Notes: generated from the sequence alone by a model not told the origin. A stretch of DNA of 64,000 nucleotides from Sporolactobacillus sp. CQH2019 (GCF_028765345.1 NZ_JARAJZ010000008.1:62854-126853); one strand, 5' to 3'; positions 26,646 to 37,311 are shown, counted from the first letter of the stretch. Numbers and translations are program-made.

Positions 26646-26764
26646 CTCTTATTTCTCAAAACCCCGCTGATCGAAGTTTTGCTGGAATTGGCACCTTTTT
26701 CAAATTCACTGAAAGGTTGCCGGGCTTCACTGGGCCAGTCCCTCCGCCACTCTCAATAAGAGTC
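26646..26764 (-). promoter_or_regulatory. SAM-I (S-box) riboswitch upstream of metE
   Basis: Read on the minus strand, the leader starts CTCTTATTGAGAGTGG and continues GGAGGGACTGGCCC, TGAAGCCCGGCAACC and AAGGTGCCAATTCC. It ends GAGAAATAAGAG, which pairs with the start to close P1. These are the S-box core motifs in the right order. The terminator downstream completes an off-switch for methionine synthesis. Confidence 0.97.
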
Positions 26765-26786
26765 TTTCATAATGAAGTTTAAAGAA

Positions 26787-26815
26787 ATTTTAGCACGAAA
26801 CATTTCCCGCGTCAA
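26787..26815 (-). promoter_or_regulatory. Sigma-A promoter of metE
   Basis: Minus-strand TTGACG (26810-26815), 17-base spacer, TAAAAT (26787-26792), placed just before the riboswitch. Confidence 0.8.
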
Positions 26816-27071
26816 TTGAAAATGCAAACGGCCGATACGGTTTGATATCGGCAGATGGATCTCCAGAGTAAATTTCTTCGGCCGTTTTAAAGAAAGCCTG
26901 TTCGAAAAGAAAGCATGCACCCTTACATATGTTTGAAAATCCGTTAAAAGTCACCAGGTTCCGTTATAACCGGTTTTGTTATAATGTAGATAAATCCATC
27001 GTGAGGCCTATTCTGAATGGATCAGCGTGCCGATCATGGACTAAAGAGCGAACGGAAGCGGGGGAGACCGG
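26816..27071. other. Divergent intergenic region metE / hemAT
   Basis: Holds the upstream part of the metE promoter region and a TGTTATAAT extended -10 (TATAAT at 26980-26985) pointing toward hemAT, without a good -35. Confidence 0.5.
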
Positions 27072-28358
27072 GTGTTTTTTAAAAAAGGTGAGGAAGCGGT
27101 TGATGACTGGCTGGAGAGGGCAAAGTCCGAGAAAGTCTCTGTCACGGTCAAAGACGGCAAGGTGCTTGAAAAACTGAGAATGCTTGATCTGACAAATGAA
27201 GATTTGCAGCTGCTGAAGCTCTTGCGGCCTTTTGTGCAGAAAGAGATCAATGTCATCGCAAAAGATTTCTACGGCAGTGTCTATGAAATCGAGCCGCTGA
27301 AACAAATGATCGACAAGCACAGCACCGTTGAAAAGCTGAGCCGGACGCTGGCGGCACATGTTATGGAACTCTTTTCAGGAATCATTGATGAATCCTTTCT
27401 TGAAAGGCGGCTCAGGGTCGGAAAAATACATTATACGATTGCTCTGAGTCCGTCTTACTACATGGGAGCTTTTCAAAATCTGCAGAGCAGCCTGTGCCGG
27501 ATCGTTTTCCGAACGGTCGGCGATATTTCTGCTGTCGAGCGAATGGTCCGGGCGATTGATAAGATCATCAGCTTTGAGCAGCAGATTGTTCTTGAAGCTT
27601 ACGATCTGGAATACTCACAGAACCTGAAGAGGGAATATGAAGTAGGCCGGGAAGATCTCCGATCGGCCATAGCGCACGTCAGCGACAGTCTGACGGCTCT
27701 GACGGATCAGACCGGGGAGACGGTCAGCGCTTTGTCCGGACATTTTCAACTCGTCAGGGAGTCTTCGGCCGAAAGCAGCCGGGAGACACAGACTGCCAAA
27801 ACACAGGCTTCCGCGGGACAGGCCCAGCTGGAACGGCTTTTTTCTCAGGTTACGGCGGCCAATCACTCCATTAAAGAAATGGGCAGGATGGTCGGAAAAC
27901 TGGAAGAATCGTCACAGGCCATCGGCCGCGTGACCGTTCTCGTTAAAGAAATTTCGGAGCAGACGAACATACTGGCTCTGAATTCGGCAATCGAGGCGGC
28001 CAGGGCGGGAGAGTACGGCAAGGGATTTGCCGTCGTCTCACAGGAGATAAAAAGACTGGCTGAAGAAACCAATCATGCCATGGTGCAGATTTCCGATCTT
28101 ATAGGCAAGTCTGTAAACGTCACGTCCCGCGTTGTCGGTTCTCTGAACGCAACGACGGGAATCATAGAAAAAGGAATGGAAGAATCGAAGCAGACTGCCG
28201 ACAAATTCCGGGACATCATTTCATCGGTTGACCGGAACAGCAAGCTTTCCGAGGATATCAATAAAAGTATGGATGAACTTGTCGGCATCACGAAAAAATT
28301 GGGAACGGGAACCGATACATTATCCGTTTCGGTGGATCAGTTAAAAAACAGTCTGTAA
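27072..28358 (+). CDS. hemAT: HemAT-type heme-based aerotaxis transducer
   Basis: GTG 27072 with GGGGGAG upstream; 428 residues. The N-terminal protoglobin domain (about residues 30-190) includes the proximal histidine His120 in [19 protein letters not shown]. The C-terminal half is a cytoplasmic methyl-accepting signalling domain with the hairpin tip [20 protein letters not shown] and EVKRLAEET-like adaptation region. There is no membrane segment, as expected for soluble HemAT. It binds oxygen through heme and signals to CheA/CheW. No other chemotaxis genes are in the window. Confidence 0.92.
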   Translation: MFFKKGEEAVDDWLERAKSEKVSVTVKDGKVLEKLRMLDLTNEDLQLLKLLRPFVQKEINVIAKDFYGSVYEIEPLKQMIDKHSTVEKLSRTLAAHVMELFSGIIDESFLERRLRVGKIHYTIALSPSYYMGAFQNLQSSLCRIVFRTVGDISAVERMVRAIDKIISFEQQIVLEAYDLEYSQNLKREYEVGREDLRSAIAHVSDSLTALTDQTGETVSALSGHFQLVRESSAESSRETQTAKTQASAGQAQLERLFSQVTAANHSIKEMGRMVGKLEESSQAIGRVTVLVKEISEQTNILALNSAIEAARAGEYGKGFAVVSQEIKRLAEETNHAMVQISDLIGKSVNVTSRVVGSLNATTGIIEKGMEESKQTADKFRDIISSVDRNSKLSEDINKSMDELVGITKKLGTGTDTLSVSVDQLKNSL

Positions 28359-28504
28359 AAAAGGCTGGTCCGTCAATGGACAGGCAGGACCGAAAAGGGA
28401 GAAATCACGCGAAAAATATGACGTGCTTCCTCCTTTTATTTCTGGAAGAAAGAATATCGGCTTTTTTAAACGGCTATGTCCGACGGACCGGGCGGTGACA
28501 GTTT

Positions 28505-29240
28505 TATAAAGTATAATGGGCATCTTCTCAACTCATGCATCCAGTCGGGCTGCGGCGCGAAAACACCGGCGATTTTTCCGAAAAGCGATCGCTTGGCACA
28601 GGCGGCAGTTTATTCTTTTGAATGGTTCAGGCGAACGGCGCTTGATTCCGCTGAAAAAGCGGCAGATCCCGCATGGGCAGGCGCTGCATGGCGGAAATGT
28701 CTGCTCTTTTTCTCCTGACCGCCCGCGGATTCCTGTAAATCGCAGCCAAAATCACCGGGAAACGTCCTTCCGGTTAAAGTTGCCCAAAAAGGAGCGTTTC
28801 CAAAAAGGTCAGCGGGGCTATTGAAAGTTTCGTTCCTATCAAGCAGCCGGCGGAAAATCGACAGAAACAGTCAAAAAATCAGCAGCAAACGGACCAATAA
28901 GTGCGAATAATCAGAACGGCAAGATCATCCCTGATTGATGGATCAACCGCGGCCGGGGTCTTATCAACTGGTGTGGCCCGATTTTATCGGCCGTCGCCGG
29001 GAGTTTATCGTCCGTTGTGCCGGGTTTATCGGTCGTCATCGGGAGTTTATCGGTCATCAGTAGCCGTTTATCGATCATTGCGCCCGATTCCGCGGCACCT
29101 GATCTGTCAAATCGTTGTGCGAGTTTATTAATCGCGGAAATGCTCTCTGCCGTTCGAGAGACTGACAGTCTCAGGAAAAGCCGATCCTCATTATTTGGCG
29201 ATACAGCAGGAAAATGGGCTGAAGAATCCATATAAAGTAT
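28505..29240 (+). mobile_element. Composite non-coding element, copy 1 (MITE-like)
   Basis: An exact 10-bp duplication TATAAAGTAT flanks the element (28505-28514 and 29231-29240). Inside are a left end AATGGGCATCTTCTC, a left module (to about 28957) strongly similar to 38661-38990, a TTTATCGGTC-type array of 21-bp units (28982-29086), and a right module (about 29120-29230) similar to 39488-39598. The right end, read inverted, is TGGATTCTTC, an imperfect match to the left end. A plus-strand frame at 28516 has a stop in the homologous position of copy 2, so it is not a conserved protein. Confidence 0.65.
28982..29086 (+). repeat. Five exact 21-bp units with TTTATCG core
   Basis: The core occurs at 28982, 29003, 29024, 29045 and 29066, each 21 bp apart, consensus GTTTATCGGTCGTCNNCGGGA. 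Part of composite element copy 1. Confidence 0.85.
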
Positions 29241-29364
29241 TTAAACCTGTCGCCCGGTCTGTGCCCCGCCGGCGTTCTGAGGAGCCCCGAATGGAATTAC
29301 GGCCGGAAAGTCTGTACAATAGAATTGAAATGGTTGAAATAATCAGAACAAAGCGGGGAAAAAA

Positions 29365-30327
29365 ATGAACCATGGCGCTGAACATCAACTAATCGCTGAT
29401 ATGATCGATCATGTTGAAACCGTCGTAGTCGGCAAGAGGAAAATCATTAAACTGATCACGGTTGCCATGCTTGCCGGGGGACATGTTCTGATTGAAGATA
29501 TTCCGGGTGTGGGCAAAACGCTCCTCGTCCGTGCCATCGCCCGGACAATCGGGGCGGAATTCAAACGGATTCAGTTTACGCCCGATCTTCTGCCCTCCGA
29601 TATTACCGGCCTCTCCCTGTATAATCAAAAAACTCTGCAATTTGAATTCCGACCGGGACCGCTGATGGGCAATATCATTTTAGCGGATGAAATAAACCGG
29701 ACGTCTCCGAAGACGCAATCCGCTCTTCTGGAAGGAATGGCGGAAGGCAGTGTGACTGTAGACGGTGTTTCCCGGGAACTCCCGGATCTCTTTTTTGTCA
29801 TGGCCACCCAGAATCCGATTGAGTACGAAGGAACTTATACCCTGCCCGAAGCTCAGCTGGACCGTTTCCTGATCAAACTGTCCATAGGCTATCCGAGCAG
29901 GAAAGACGAGCTGGCCATTTTGAACCGCACGGCCGGCCGCGATCCTCTGAAAGAGCTCCGCTCGATTCTGACGGTTTCCGATATTCTGCAGCTGCGCCGC
30001 TGTGCAGATTCGGTTTTCGTTTCGGACAGTATCAAAAATTATATTCTTGATATCGTTACGGCAACGCGCGAACATCCGATGGTTTATCTTGGAGTCAGTC
30101 CGAGAGGAACGCTGGGTCTGCTGAAAGCCGTTCAGGCATATGCTTTTGTCGAACAGCGCGATTTCGTCGTTCCGGACGATGTCAAGGCGATGGCTCCGTT
30201 TGTCATTGGGCACCGGCTGGTTCTTGAACAGGAGGCTTCCTATGAAAATATGACTGCGCTTGCGATTGTCGATGAAATCATCGATAAAATCGGAGTCCCG
30301 GTTATGCGTGAGGAATCGGTTAAATGA
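29365..30327 (+). CDS. MoxR-family AAA+ ATPase
   Basis: ATG 29365 after GCGGGGA; 320 residues. Walker A is GVGKTLLVRAIA in EDIPGVGKT, Walker B is ILADEINRTSPKTQSALLE, and the sensor region is MATQNPIEYEGTYTLPEAQLD. MoxR ATPases act as chaperones, usually for VWA or DUF58 partners. The next gene encodes a DUF58 protein and overlaps by ATGA, and a transglutaminase-like membrane protein overlaps in turn, giving the standard three-gene operon (YeaC-YeaD-YebA in Bacillus). Substrate unknown. Confidence 0.93.
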   Translation: MNHGAEHQLIADMIDHVETVVVGKRKIIKLITVAMLAGGHVLIEDIPGVGKTLLVRAIARTIGAEFKRIQFTPDLLPSDITGLSLYNQKTLQFEFRPGPLMGNIILADEINRTSPKTQSALLEGMAEGSVTVDGVSRELPDLFFVMATQNPIEYEGTYTLPEAQLDRFLIKLSIGYPSRKDELAILNRTAGRDPLKELRSILTVSDILQLRRCADSVFVSDSIKNYILDIVTATREHPMVYLGVSPRGTLGLLKAVQAYAFVEQRDFVVPDDVKAMAPFVIGHRLVLEQEASYENMTALAIVDEIIDKIGVPVMREESVK

Positions 30328-31511
30328 AAACCGGCCTCCATCGTCTTCTCGCATTCAGAAAAAGTGCGTTCTGCCGTTGTGCGGTCATACTCCTTGTTTT
30401 TGCCTGCATGTTTGTTTTCGCCATGTTTCAAGGCGGCTTTGCCGGCTGGTTTGTTTTTTACGCCTTTATGCCCTTTGTTTTTTACATGTTTTTTTTACTC
30501 GTCTACCCATTCCGATCGATTGAAGCGAAAAGAGCGATTCAAGAGAAAGAGTTGTTTGCCGGCGACACGATGCATGTCCGGATTATGCTGAAAAGAAGGT
30601 GGCCGGCCCCTTTTTTTCTGGTCACCGTTCAGGACATTTTTTCACCGCGCTCCGGCGGACAGGTGCGTGAGGGAGATGCGGTCAGGCTGTTCTGGCTGCG
30701 GCGCTCCGCCACTCTGTCCTACTCGCTTCCGAATATGGTGCGGGGGAACTATACAGTCCGGGAAATTCGGCTGAAAACCGGAGATTCCTTCGGCTTTTTT
30801 CACAGAACCGTCCGATTGAAGTGCGAAGGAACGTGGCTTGTCTATCCCAAAACACAGCCGCTTGGGATACCCGGGGCTGGTTTCGGGAAAAGCGCTTTGG
30901 ACGATCTGATCCGGCAGAGAGATCTTTCGCAGTTCGCGGGTATCCGTCCCTATCAGCCGACCGACCGTCTGTCGTGGCTTGACTGGAAATCAACGGCGCG
31001 GACGAACCGGCTTGTGGCCAAACAGTTTGAGCCGGAAAGAGAAAGACAGGCTTCCGTCGTTTTCGTGGCACGCGGAAGGGACACGGATGCCCTTTTTGAA
31101 CGCGGAGTGGCTTTTACCGCTTCTCTGGTCAGAATGCTTATCGAAACGGGCTTCAGCGTGCACCTGACCTGGAGCAGCACGGCTAAACCGCTTTTTCTTC
31201 AGGGGAGTGCCATTCACGCAATGGCCGGCGTCAATGAGGCGATGGCGGGGTTATCAAAGGCCGGGGCCTTAAAGGCCGATGATCTGCGGCTCTCCGGCAA
31301 CAAGAAAAAAATCGGTTTTGTAGTGACGACCGACCCGGCACTGGCGCCGTTTGTGAGCAAATTCGCCCGTTCAGCCAGACAGCTGCAGATCCTGTTCCTT
31401 GTGGCCGATTCCGCCGGAAGAAACAGGCTAAAACCTTCTGCGTCTCCGTATTTTTCACTTTATCTGTCGATCAATGAAAAATTCGACAGACTCTTAAAGG
31501 CGGGTGGATGA
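30324..31511 (+). CDS. DUF58-domain membrane-anchored protein
   Basis: ATG 30324 overlaps the moxR-type stop; 395 residues. Two N-terminal hydrophobic segments (about residues 17-65) anchor it. The DUF58 signature is in GIRPYQPTDRLSWLDWKSTA with the following VAKQFEPER, and the domain continues into a VWA-like fold. Family members are thought to be clients of the adjacent MoxR ATPase. Translationally coupled to both neighbours. Confidence 0.9.
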   Translation: MKTGLHRLLAFRKSAFCRCAVILLVFACMFVFAMFQGGFAGWFVFYAFMPFVFYMFFLLVYPFRSIEAKRAIQEKELFAGDTMHVRIMLKRRWPAPFFLVTVQDIFSPRSGGQVREGDAVRLFWLRRSATLSYSLPNMVRGNYTVREIRLKTGDSFGFFHRTVRLKCEGTWLVYPKTQPLGIPGAGFGKSALDDLIRQRDLSQFAGIRPYQPTDRLSWLDWKSTARTNRLVAKQFEPERERQASVVFVARGRDTDALFERGVAFTASLVRMLIETGFSVHLTWSSTAKPLFLQGSAIHAMAGVNEAMAGLSKAGALKADDLRLSGNKKKIGFVVTTDPALAPFVSKFARSARQLQILFLVADSAGRNRLKPSASPYFSLYLSINEKFDRLLKAGG

Positions 31512-33823
31512 AAATGGAGACGGCCGCAAAAAAGTCTCTGACTGCCGTGCTTTACCTCCTTGGTTCCATTATACTGTGGGAATGTGCCCGACCGGTTACC
31601 GAACTGACCGTTTTACAGTCGGAACCGATCATTCTTGCCTTTATTGCCGTGACGATGCTGCTTTCCTATTTGCGGCTGCCGGGATGGCTGCAGGCCGCCG
31701 GGAACGGGTTGATGCTTCTGTACAGCCTGCATTATTTCTTTTTTTCGAATCAGGCGCTGCTTAGTGCAGAATGGATCCGGCAGGCGGCCCGGAACATTTA
31801 TCAGAATTTCGGAATACTGTGGCAGGGCAGACTGGTGAATCTGTCCGACCTGTTCAGTACATTGATCTTTTTCGTTCTGCTGTGGCTGATTGGCCAGGTC
31901 CTGCAGCACTGGATCAGGGCCGGACGCTTCTTTTTGTTTTTCTTCCTGGCGCTTGCCTTGCTTTGTGCGCTGAACACGTTTACGTTTTATGATGCCCGCC
32001 GGTCCATTGTGATTGTTGCTGTTTCCGGGCTGATGATTCTCGGTATCCAGGAATTGATGAGGGTACAGGAAAGCGGTGTGAAACCGGGAGGTAAAAAGCT
32101 GTATTCTGCCTGGTTCCTCACCATCGGTATGACCGTTGTTCTGGTGCTTGCCGCGGGACTTGCCGGCCCTAAGCCTGCCGCTCAATGGCCGAGCCCTTCA
32201 TCTCTTTTTCAGAAAGTCAGTGTTCCCGTTTTAAGTAAAAACGGCTCTTTTTTTTCGGCCGGGCAGCGGATCGGTTACGATGAAGATGATTCCAGCCTCG
32301 GCGGCTCGCTTGCGATGGACACGACGGTGCTTTTTACAGCCAGTTCCGGCGGAAGCAATGACTATTGGAAGGTAGCCGTAAAGGATGTTTATAGCGGAAA
32401 AGGGTGGAAGAGCAGCGGTGATTCTTACGCATCGCTTTCCGGTTCTTACGGACGTTTTTCTATCCTTAACCCGTATGAGGGGAATACGGCTGTTTCTGAA
32501 GAGACCGCTACGCTTACATTTACGAATGAGAGCCCGGCGATACTCCCCTATTCGGGACAGCCGACTGCTGTGCAGGTACAGGGCGGAAGGCTGAAACTGG
32601 ATCAGGAGACCGGCCAGATTCAAAGCAGCAGCGGTAAAAAGGCGAAGACGGAGCGAATCAGTTATCTGCAGCCGACGTTCCGGATCGATCGGCTCAGGCA
32701 GGTGCAAAACGGTGAAGACCCGCTGTCGGTCAGAGAGAAGGATCTGCAGCTCCCGAATTCGCTGCCCGGCCGTGTCCGGTCGCTTGCGCGCGGGATCACG
32801 GCTTCTCAGAATAATCGGTACGATAAAGTGATGGCGGTGGTCAATTATTTGAAATCCTCCCGATTCAGCTATTCGACAGACCGGGTGCCGCGGCCGACAG
32901 GAAATCAGGATTATGTCGATCAGTTTCTGTTTCGCTCAAAGATCGGTTATTGTGATAATTTTTCAACAGCGATGGCCGTTCTTCTGCGCTCTGTCGGTAT
33001 TCCCGCCCGTTGGGTCAAGGGATTTTCTTCCGGTACATATGTCGGGCAGACAACGGAAACGATCGGCGGCAAGAAAGTGCCGAGATATGTTTCCGAGATT
33101 ACCAATGCCAACGCCCATTCCTGGGTAGAAGTCTATTTCCCCGGCAGCGGCTGGGTGGCCTTTGAACCGACACCGTCTTTCAGCGGGCCGGACAAATTTA
33201 GCAGCGTTTCTTCCGGAAAGGAGCCGTTTTCATCCAGCGCCGCTCAGGGAAAGGGCATGCAAAACAAATTGCCGGCTCAGACGCAAAAAGCGGCACAGCC
33301 TAATCGGCAGCAGAAAACAGAACCGCAGTCAAAGCCGGCGCCGCAGTCAAACCGGTCCCTCAATGCGACGGGAAAAGCGGCCGCCTCTTCCGGCAATCAG
33401 AACGGGCCGGCCGTCGACTGGGGCATGGTCGGGCGGATTTTCATCGGTGTGGCTGCGGCCGGGCTCCTGTTAGCGTTGATAACGTGGAGAAGATGGCTGA
33501 CGGCATTTTACGTACGGAAACAGCGGCGTATCAAAATCAGGGACAGAGACAGCTTCAACCGCGCCTACAAAAACCTGTTCCGGCTGCTGCGCCTGAAGGG
33601 CCTGGACCGGAGCGATACGCAGACACTGCGGGAGTTCGCCGAAACAGTCGATCGCCGTTTTTCCGGGAACGGCATGCTGCAGCTGACGAAGTACTACGAA
33701 CGCTTTATCTATGGAAATCAAGATACGGTTTCCGAGCGCCAGAGCACGCTGCTTGACGACCTGTGCGCGGCCATTGTGGAAAAAATGAATCCGGCCGCAA
33801 ATTCGGCCGGGCGTCCGCAATAG
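31508..33823 (+). CDS. Transglutaminase-like multi-pass membrane protein
   Basis: ATG 31508 overlaps the preceding stop; 771 residues. Five or six N-terminal membrane helices (residues about 10-225) lead to an extracellular region. The transglutaminase core is at about residues 475-560: SKIGYCDNFSTAMAVLLRS with the catalytic Cys, NAHSWVEVYFPGSGW with His, and AFEPTPSF in the acid position. A Gln/Pro-rich linker (about 590-630) precedes another helix (about 640-658) and a cytoplasmic DUF4129-like tail. It belongs to the MoxR/DUF58 operon. Its substrate is unknown; crosslinking or peptidase activity at the cell surface is assumed for the family. Confidence 0.9.
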   Translation: MKMETAAKKSLTAVLYLLGSIILWECARPVTELTVLQSEPIILAFIAVTMLLSYLRLPGWLQAAGNGLMLLYSLHYFFFSNQALLSAEWIRQAARNIYQNFGILWQGRLVNLSDLFSTLIFFVLLWLIGQVLQHWIRAGRFFLFFFLALALLCALNTFTFYDARRSIVIVAVSGLMILGIQELMRVQESGVKPGGKKLYSAWFLTIGMTVVLVLAAGLAGPKPAAQWPSPSSLFQKVSVPVLSKNGSFFSAGQRIGYDEDDSSLGGSLAMDTTVLFTASSGGSNDYWKVAVKDVYSGKGWKSSGDSYASLSGSYGRFSILNPYEGNTAVSEETATLTFTNESPAILPYSGQPTAVQVQGGRLKLDQETGQIQSSSGKKAKTERISYLQPTFRIDRLRQVQNGEDPLSVREKDLQLPNSLPGRVRSLARGITASQNNRYDKVMAVVNYLKSSRFSYSTDRVPRPTGNQDYVDQFLFRSKIGYCDNFSTAMAVLLRSVGIPARWVKGFSSGTYVGQTTETIGGKKVPRYVSEITNANAHSWVEVYFPGSGWVAFEPTPSFSGPDKFSSVSSGKEPFSSSAAQGKGMQNKLPAQTQKAAQPNRQQKTEPQSKPAPQSNRSLNATGKAAASSGNQNGPAVDWGMVGRIFIGVAAAGLLLALITWRRWLTAFYVRKQRRIKIRDRDSFNRAYKNLFRLLRLKGLDRSDTQTLREFAETVDRRFSGNGMLQLTKYYERFIYGNQDTVSERQSTLLDDLCAAIVEKMNPAANSAGRPQ

Positions 33824-33971
33824 CCGCCGGACCGTTTCCGCCGCAATGCAACCGTCGGGTGCCGCGTGATTTGAACCATTGTCCGGTATATTATGACGGG
33901 GTTTGTTCATAGGATGAAGAAAAAGCATTTGCCTGAGGCGAAATCGGCCTGGAAAGGAGGCTGGCGCTCCA

Positions 33972-35387
33972 ATGAATCAGGAAGAGTTCAAAGCCCTTGA
34001 CCGTTCCATCGACGAAATAACGGAAATCGCGAGAGGTTTCGGTCTTGACTTTTATCCGATGCGTTATGAGATTTGCCCTGCGGACATTATTTATACATTC
34101 GGTGCCTACGGTATGCCGACACGTTTTTCCCATTGGAGTTTCGGCAAACAGTTTTACAAAATGAAGATGCAGTACGATCTCGGCCTCAGTAAAATTTATG
34201 AACTCGTGATTAATTCCGACCCATGCTACGCCTTTCTGCTCAATACGAACACGCTGATTCAGAATAAAATGATTGTTGCCCATGTGCTTGCCCACTGCGA
34301 TTTCTTTAAAAACAATGTCCGCTTTGTCAATACCCGCCGGGACATGGTCGAGAGCATGAGCGCCACTGCGGAACGCATTCATGATTACGAAGAAAAATAC
34401 GGCAGGAAAAAAGTGGAAAAGTTCATCGATGCGGTGCTCGCTATTCAGGAACATGTGGATCCGCGTATTATAAGAAAGGGAGACTGGCTGGACAGCAAGC
34501 CCGGAAAGCCGACCAGGAAGAAGAAACGTCCGCTGTCCCAGTACCAGGATTTGCTTGATCTCGATGACGTCGAAGAAAAGGGCGGCGAAGAAGAAGAAAA
34601 GAACAAATTTCCGAAGCGTCCCGAAAAAGATCTTCTCTTTTTCATTGAAGAGTACAGCCGGGTCCTTGAAGACTGGCAGCGTGATATTTTAACGATGCTC
34701 AGGGAAGAAATGCTTTATTTCTGGCCGCAGCTCGAGACAAAGATTATGAATGAAGGATGGGCCTCATACTGGCACGCACGGATCATCCGCGAACTGGATC
34801 TGACATCCGACGAAGCAGTTGAGTTTGCGAAACTGAATGCCCAGGTGGTGCAGCCTTCGCAGCAAAGCATCAATCCCTACTATCTCGGGCTTAAGCTGTT
34901 CGAGGATATTGAGAAACGGTATAATCATCCGAGCGAGACGATGAGAGCGCATGGCATTAAAGAAGGATCCGGTTCTGAAAAAATATTCGAGGTCCGCGAA
35001 CTGGAGTCCGATCAGTCGTTTATCCGCAATTATCTGACTAAAGAACTGGTTTATCGGGAGGATCTCTTTCTGTTTGAAAAAAAGGGCAATGAGTATACAA
35101 TCACGGATAAAGACTGGAAAAATGTCCGCGATCAGCTCGTGTCGATGAGAGTCAACGGCGGTTTCCCGTATATTGTTGTCGAAGACGGGGACTACCAGAG
35201 CAACGGAGAACTGCTGCTGAAACATCGCTATGAAGGCATAGAGCTCGATGTCAGGGACATGGAAGGGGTGCTGAAATATCTCGTCCGGCTCTGGGGCCGG
35301 CCCGTTCATCTGCAGACGGTTATTGAGGACCGTCCGACTCTGTTCAGCTTCGAGAAGGATGAGATAAAACGCAAGAGGCTGGATTGA
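33972..35387 (+). CDS. spoVR: SpoVR family protein
   Basis: ATG 33972 with AAAGGAGG upstream; 471 residues. Family motifs include [29 protein letters not shown]-like [15 protein letters not shown], and the HC pair in [12 protein letters not shown]. It has an extended acidic/basic insert near residues 170-220. SpoVR affects spore cortex in Bacillus; the E. coli homologue YcgB works with YeaG/YeaH, the PrkA/YhbH equivalents, which are both present in this window. The biochemical activity is not known. Confidence 0.93.
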   Translation: MNQEEFKALDRSIDEITEIARGFGLDFYPMRYEICPADIIYTFGAYGMPTRFSHWSFGKQFYKMKMQYDLGLSKIYELVINSDPCYAFLLNTNTLIQNKMIVAHVLAHCDFFKNNVRFVNTRRDMVESMSATAERIHDYEEKYGRKKVEKFIDAVLAIQEHVDPRIIRKGDWLDSKPGKPTRKKKRPLSQYQDLLDLDDVEEKGGEEEEKNKFPKRPEKDLLFFIEEYSRVLEDWQRDILTMLREEMLYFWPQLETKIMNEGWASYWHARIIRELDLTSDEAVEFAKLNAQVVQPSQQSINPYYLGLKLFEDIEKRYNHPSETMRAHGIKEGSGSEKIFEVRELESDQSFIRNYLTKELVYREDLFLFEKKGNEYTITDKDWKNVRDQLVSMRVNGGFPYIVVEDGDYQSNGELLLKHRYEGIELDVRDMEGVLKYLVRLWGRPVHLQTVIEDRPTLFSFEKDEIKRKRLD

Positions 35388-35486
35388 TCGCCTGCTTTTT
35401 TGGAAAATGTGCCCGTTCTGCCGGGGCCATCCGGCAGGGAAAAGAGAGCAGTTCTTAAGGAAAGCAAAAACACGGCATCTGCCGGT

Positions 35487-35509
35487 AAAGGCCTTTTGAG
35501 GCCTTTTTT
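35487..35509 (+). terminator. Terminator after spoVR
   Basis: Stem AAAGGCC / GGCCTTT with a six-base loop, then T6. Confidence 0.75.
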
Positions 35510-35672
35510 GTGTGCGCTCTTTTTCATTTTTTTGAACCTTTCGAACTATTCGGATGCACTCATATTTCGCCTGATTATTATAAAACCTTAAAATCTGCTT
35601 AACGCTGTGCACGCTATACTAAAAAAGTAACCTATTCCGAAAAGATAATCTGATTAAGAGGAGTTGAAAAAG

Positions 35673-37226
35673 TTGAGAGTTAAGAGAATGGCAGCAAGCA
35701 TTGCCGGCACGCTGCTGGCCGTGAGCGCGGTCTTCAGTGCGGCGGCTCCTGATTCTGTTTTCGGCAAAAGTACTGACCATCGGACACAGACGGTGAAAAC
35801 GGCTAAATCACAGACAGCAACGCCAATTAAGCACATTGTCGTCCTTTTTGATGAAAACGTTTCTTTTGATCACTATTTCGGGACGTATCCGAACGCAGCC
35901 AACAGCACGCCCGGCGAGCCGACATTTAGCGCTAAGGCAAATACGCCGAGCGTTAATGGATTAACGGGTGCTCTTTTGTCCGACAACCCGAATTCCAGCA
36001 ACCCGCAGCGGCTGTCACGCTCACAGGCGATGACTCCCGACATGAATCACAGTTACAGCGCGGAACAGAAAGCCTATGACGGAGGCAAAATGGATCAGTT
36101 TGTCCAATATGCCGGGAACGGTAATCCTGTTGTTATGAACTACTATGACGGCAATACGGTGACCGCTCTGTGGAACTACGCGCAGAACTTCTCAATGAGC
36201 GACAATTCATACAATACAACCTTCGGACCTTCGACACCCGGCGCGCTTAATCTCGTATCCGGCCAGACACACGGCATGACGGCCTATCAGAATGGACAAG
36301 CCGTTTCCGGCGTTTCCGGCCAGGTTGCAAACGGCACGGTCATTGCCGATCCGGATCCCTACTATGATTCGGCCTCGAAATCAGCGGTGCGCGTTTCCGC
36401 GAGCGGCAAGAACATCGGCGATCTGCTTAACAGCAAAGGAATAACCTGGGGCTGGTTTCAGGGAGGATTTCGCAATCCGTCTGCAACCCATGTAAATATC
36501 GCGGGCACTGCGGTCACCGACTACAGTCCGCATCATGAACCTTTCCAATATTATCAGTCGACGGCCAACCCGAATCATCTGGCTCCGTCATCCGTCCGTA
36601 AAATCGGTTATACGGACCGGGCTAATCATCAATACGACCTGACCGATTTCTGGACCGCGGCAAATAAAGGCAGTCTGCCGGCCGTCAGCTTTCTGAAGGC
36701 GGGAATGTACCAGGACGGCCATGCGGGTTATTCCGATCCGCTTGATGAACAGAACTTTATTGTGACTACGATTAACAAACTGCAAAAACTGCCGCAATGG
36801 AAAGATACGGCTGTCGTCATTGCCTATGACGATTCGGACGGCTGGTATGATCACGTGGCGGGTCCGCTGGTCAACGGCTCAAACGACCCGGGCAACGATG
36901 CCTTGTTCGGCCTCGGAAACAGCGGAACGCCGAGTCTCGGAAACTATCTCGACCGCGCCGGCTACGGCCCGCGTCTTCCGCTTCTCGTGATTTCGTCTTA
37001 TGCGAAAACAAATTATGTTGACCATACCTTGACTGACCAGACTTCAATCCTGCGCTTTATCGAGGACAACTGGAAACTGGGAAAGATCGGCAATCATTCA
37101 TTTGATGCGATAGCTGGTTCGCTCAATAGCATGTTCAATTTCAAACAGGGCCCGAAAGCACAAAGATTGTTTCTTGACCCGGCGACAGGCAAACAGGTCC
37201 GGCCGGGCAAAGTGAATAAGAATTAA
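35673..37226 (+). CDS. Secreted phosphoesterase (phospholipase C / acid phosphatase family)
   Basis: TTG 35673 is nine bases after AAGAGGAG, whereas the in-frame TTG 35664 touches it; 517 residues. A signal peptide (RVKRMAASIAGTLLAVSAVF, cleavage near residue 30) directs export. The phosphoesterase family motif is DENVSFDHYFGTYPNA (about residue 60), and a metal-site region YDDSDGWYDHV lies near residue 390. Homologues are phosphatidylcholine-type phospholipases C and AcpA-like acid phosphatases; which substrate is used cannot be told. Followed by its own terminator. Single-gene transcription is likely. Confidence 0.88.
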   Translation: MRVKRMAASIAGTLLAVSAVFSAAAPDSVFGKSTDHRTQTVKTAKSQTATPIKHIVVLFDENVSFDHYFGTYPNAANSTPGEPTFSAKANTPSVNGLTGALLSDNPNSSNPQRLSRSQAMTPDMNHSYSAEQKAYDGGKMDQFVQYAGNGNPVVMNYYDGNTVTALWNYAQNFSMSDNSYNTTFGPSTPGALNLVSGQTHGMTAYQNGQAVSGVSGQVANGTVIADPDPYYDSASKSAVRVSASGKNIGDLLNSKGITWGWFQGGFRNPSATHVNIAGTAVTDYSPHHEPFQYYQSTANPNHLAPSSVRKIGYTDRANHQYDLTDFWTAANKGSLPAVSFLKAGMYQDGHAGYSDPLDEQNFIVTTINKLQKLPQWKDTAVVIAYDDSDGWYDHVAGPLVNGSNDPGNDALFGLGNSGTPSLGNYLDRAGYGPRLPLLVISSYAKTNYVDHTLTDQTSILRFIEDNWKLGKIGNHSFDAIAGSLNSMFNFKQGPKAQRLFLDPATGKQVRPGKVNKN

Positions 37227-37311
37227 ATCTTAGTCATCTATGAAAAATAGTGCCGGCACGGATCGCTCTGATCGGCCGGCCGCCATCGAAAACGGATTTT
37301 TAAATCGAGTG

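Noticed and set aside
28516-28824. 102-residue basic protein in element copy 1
   Set aside because: The homologous segment in copy 2 has in-frame stops and there is no ribosome-binding site.
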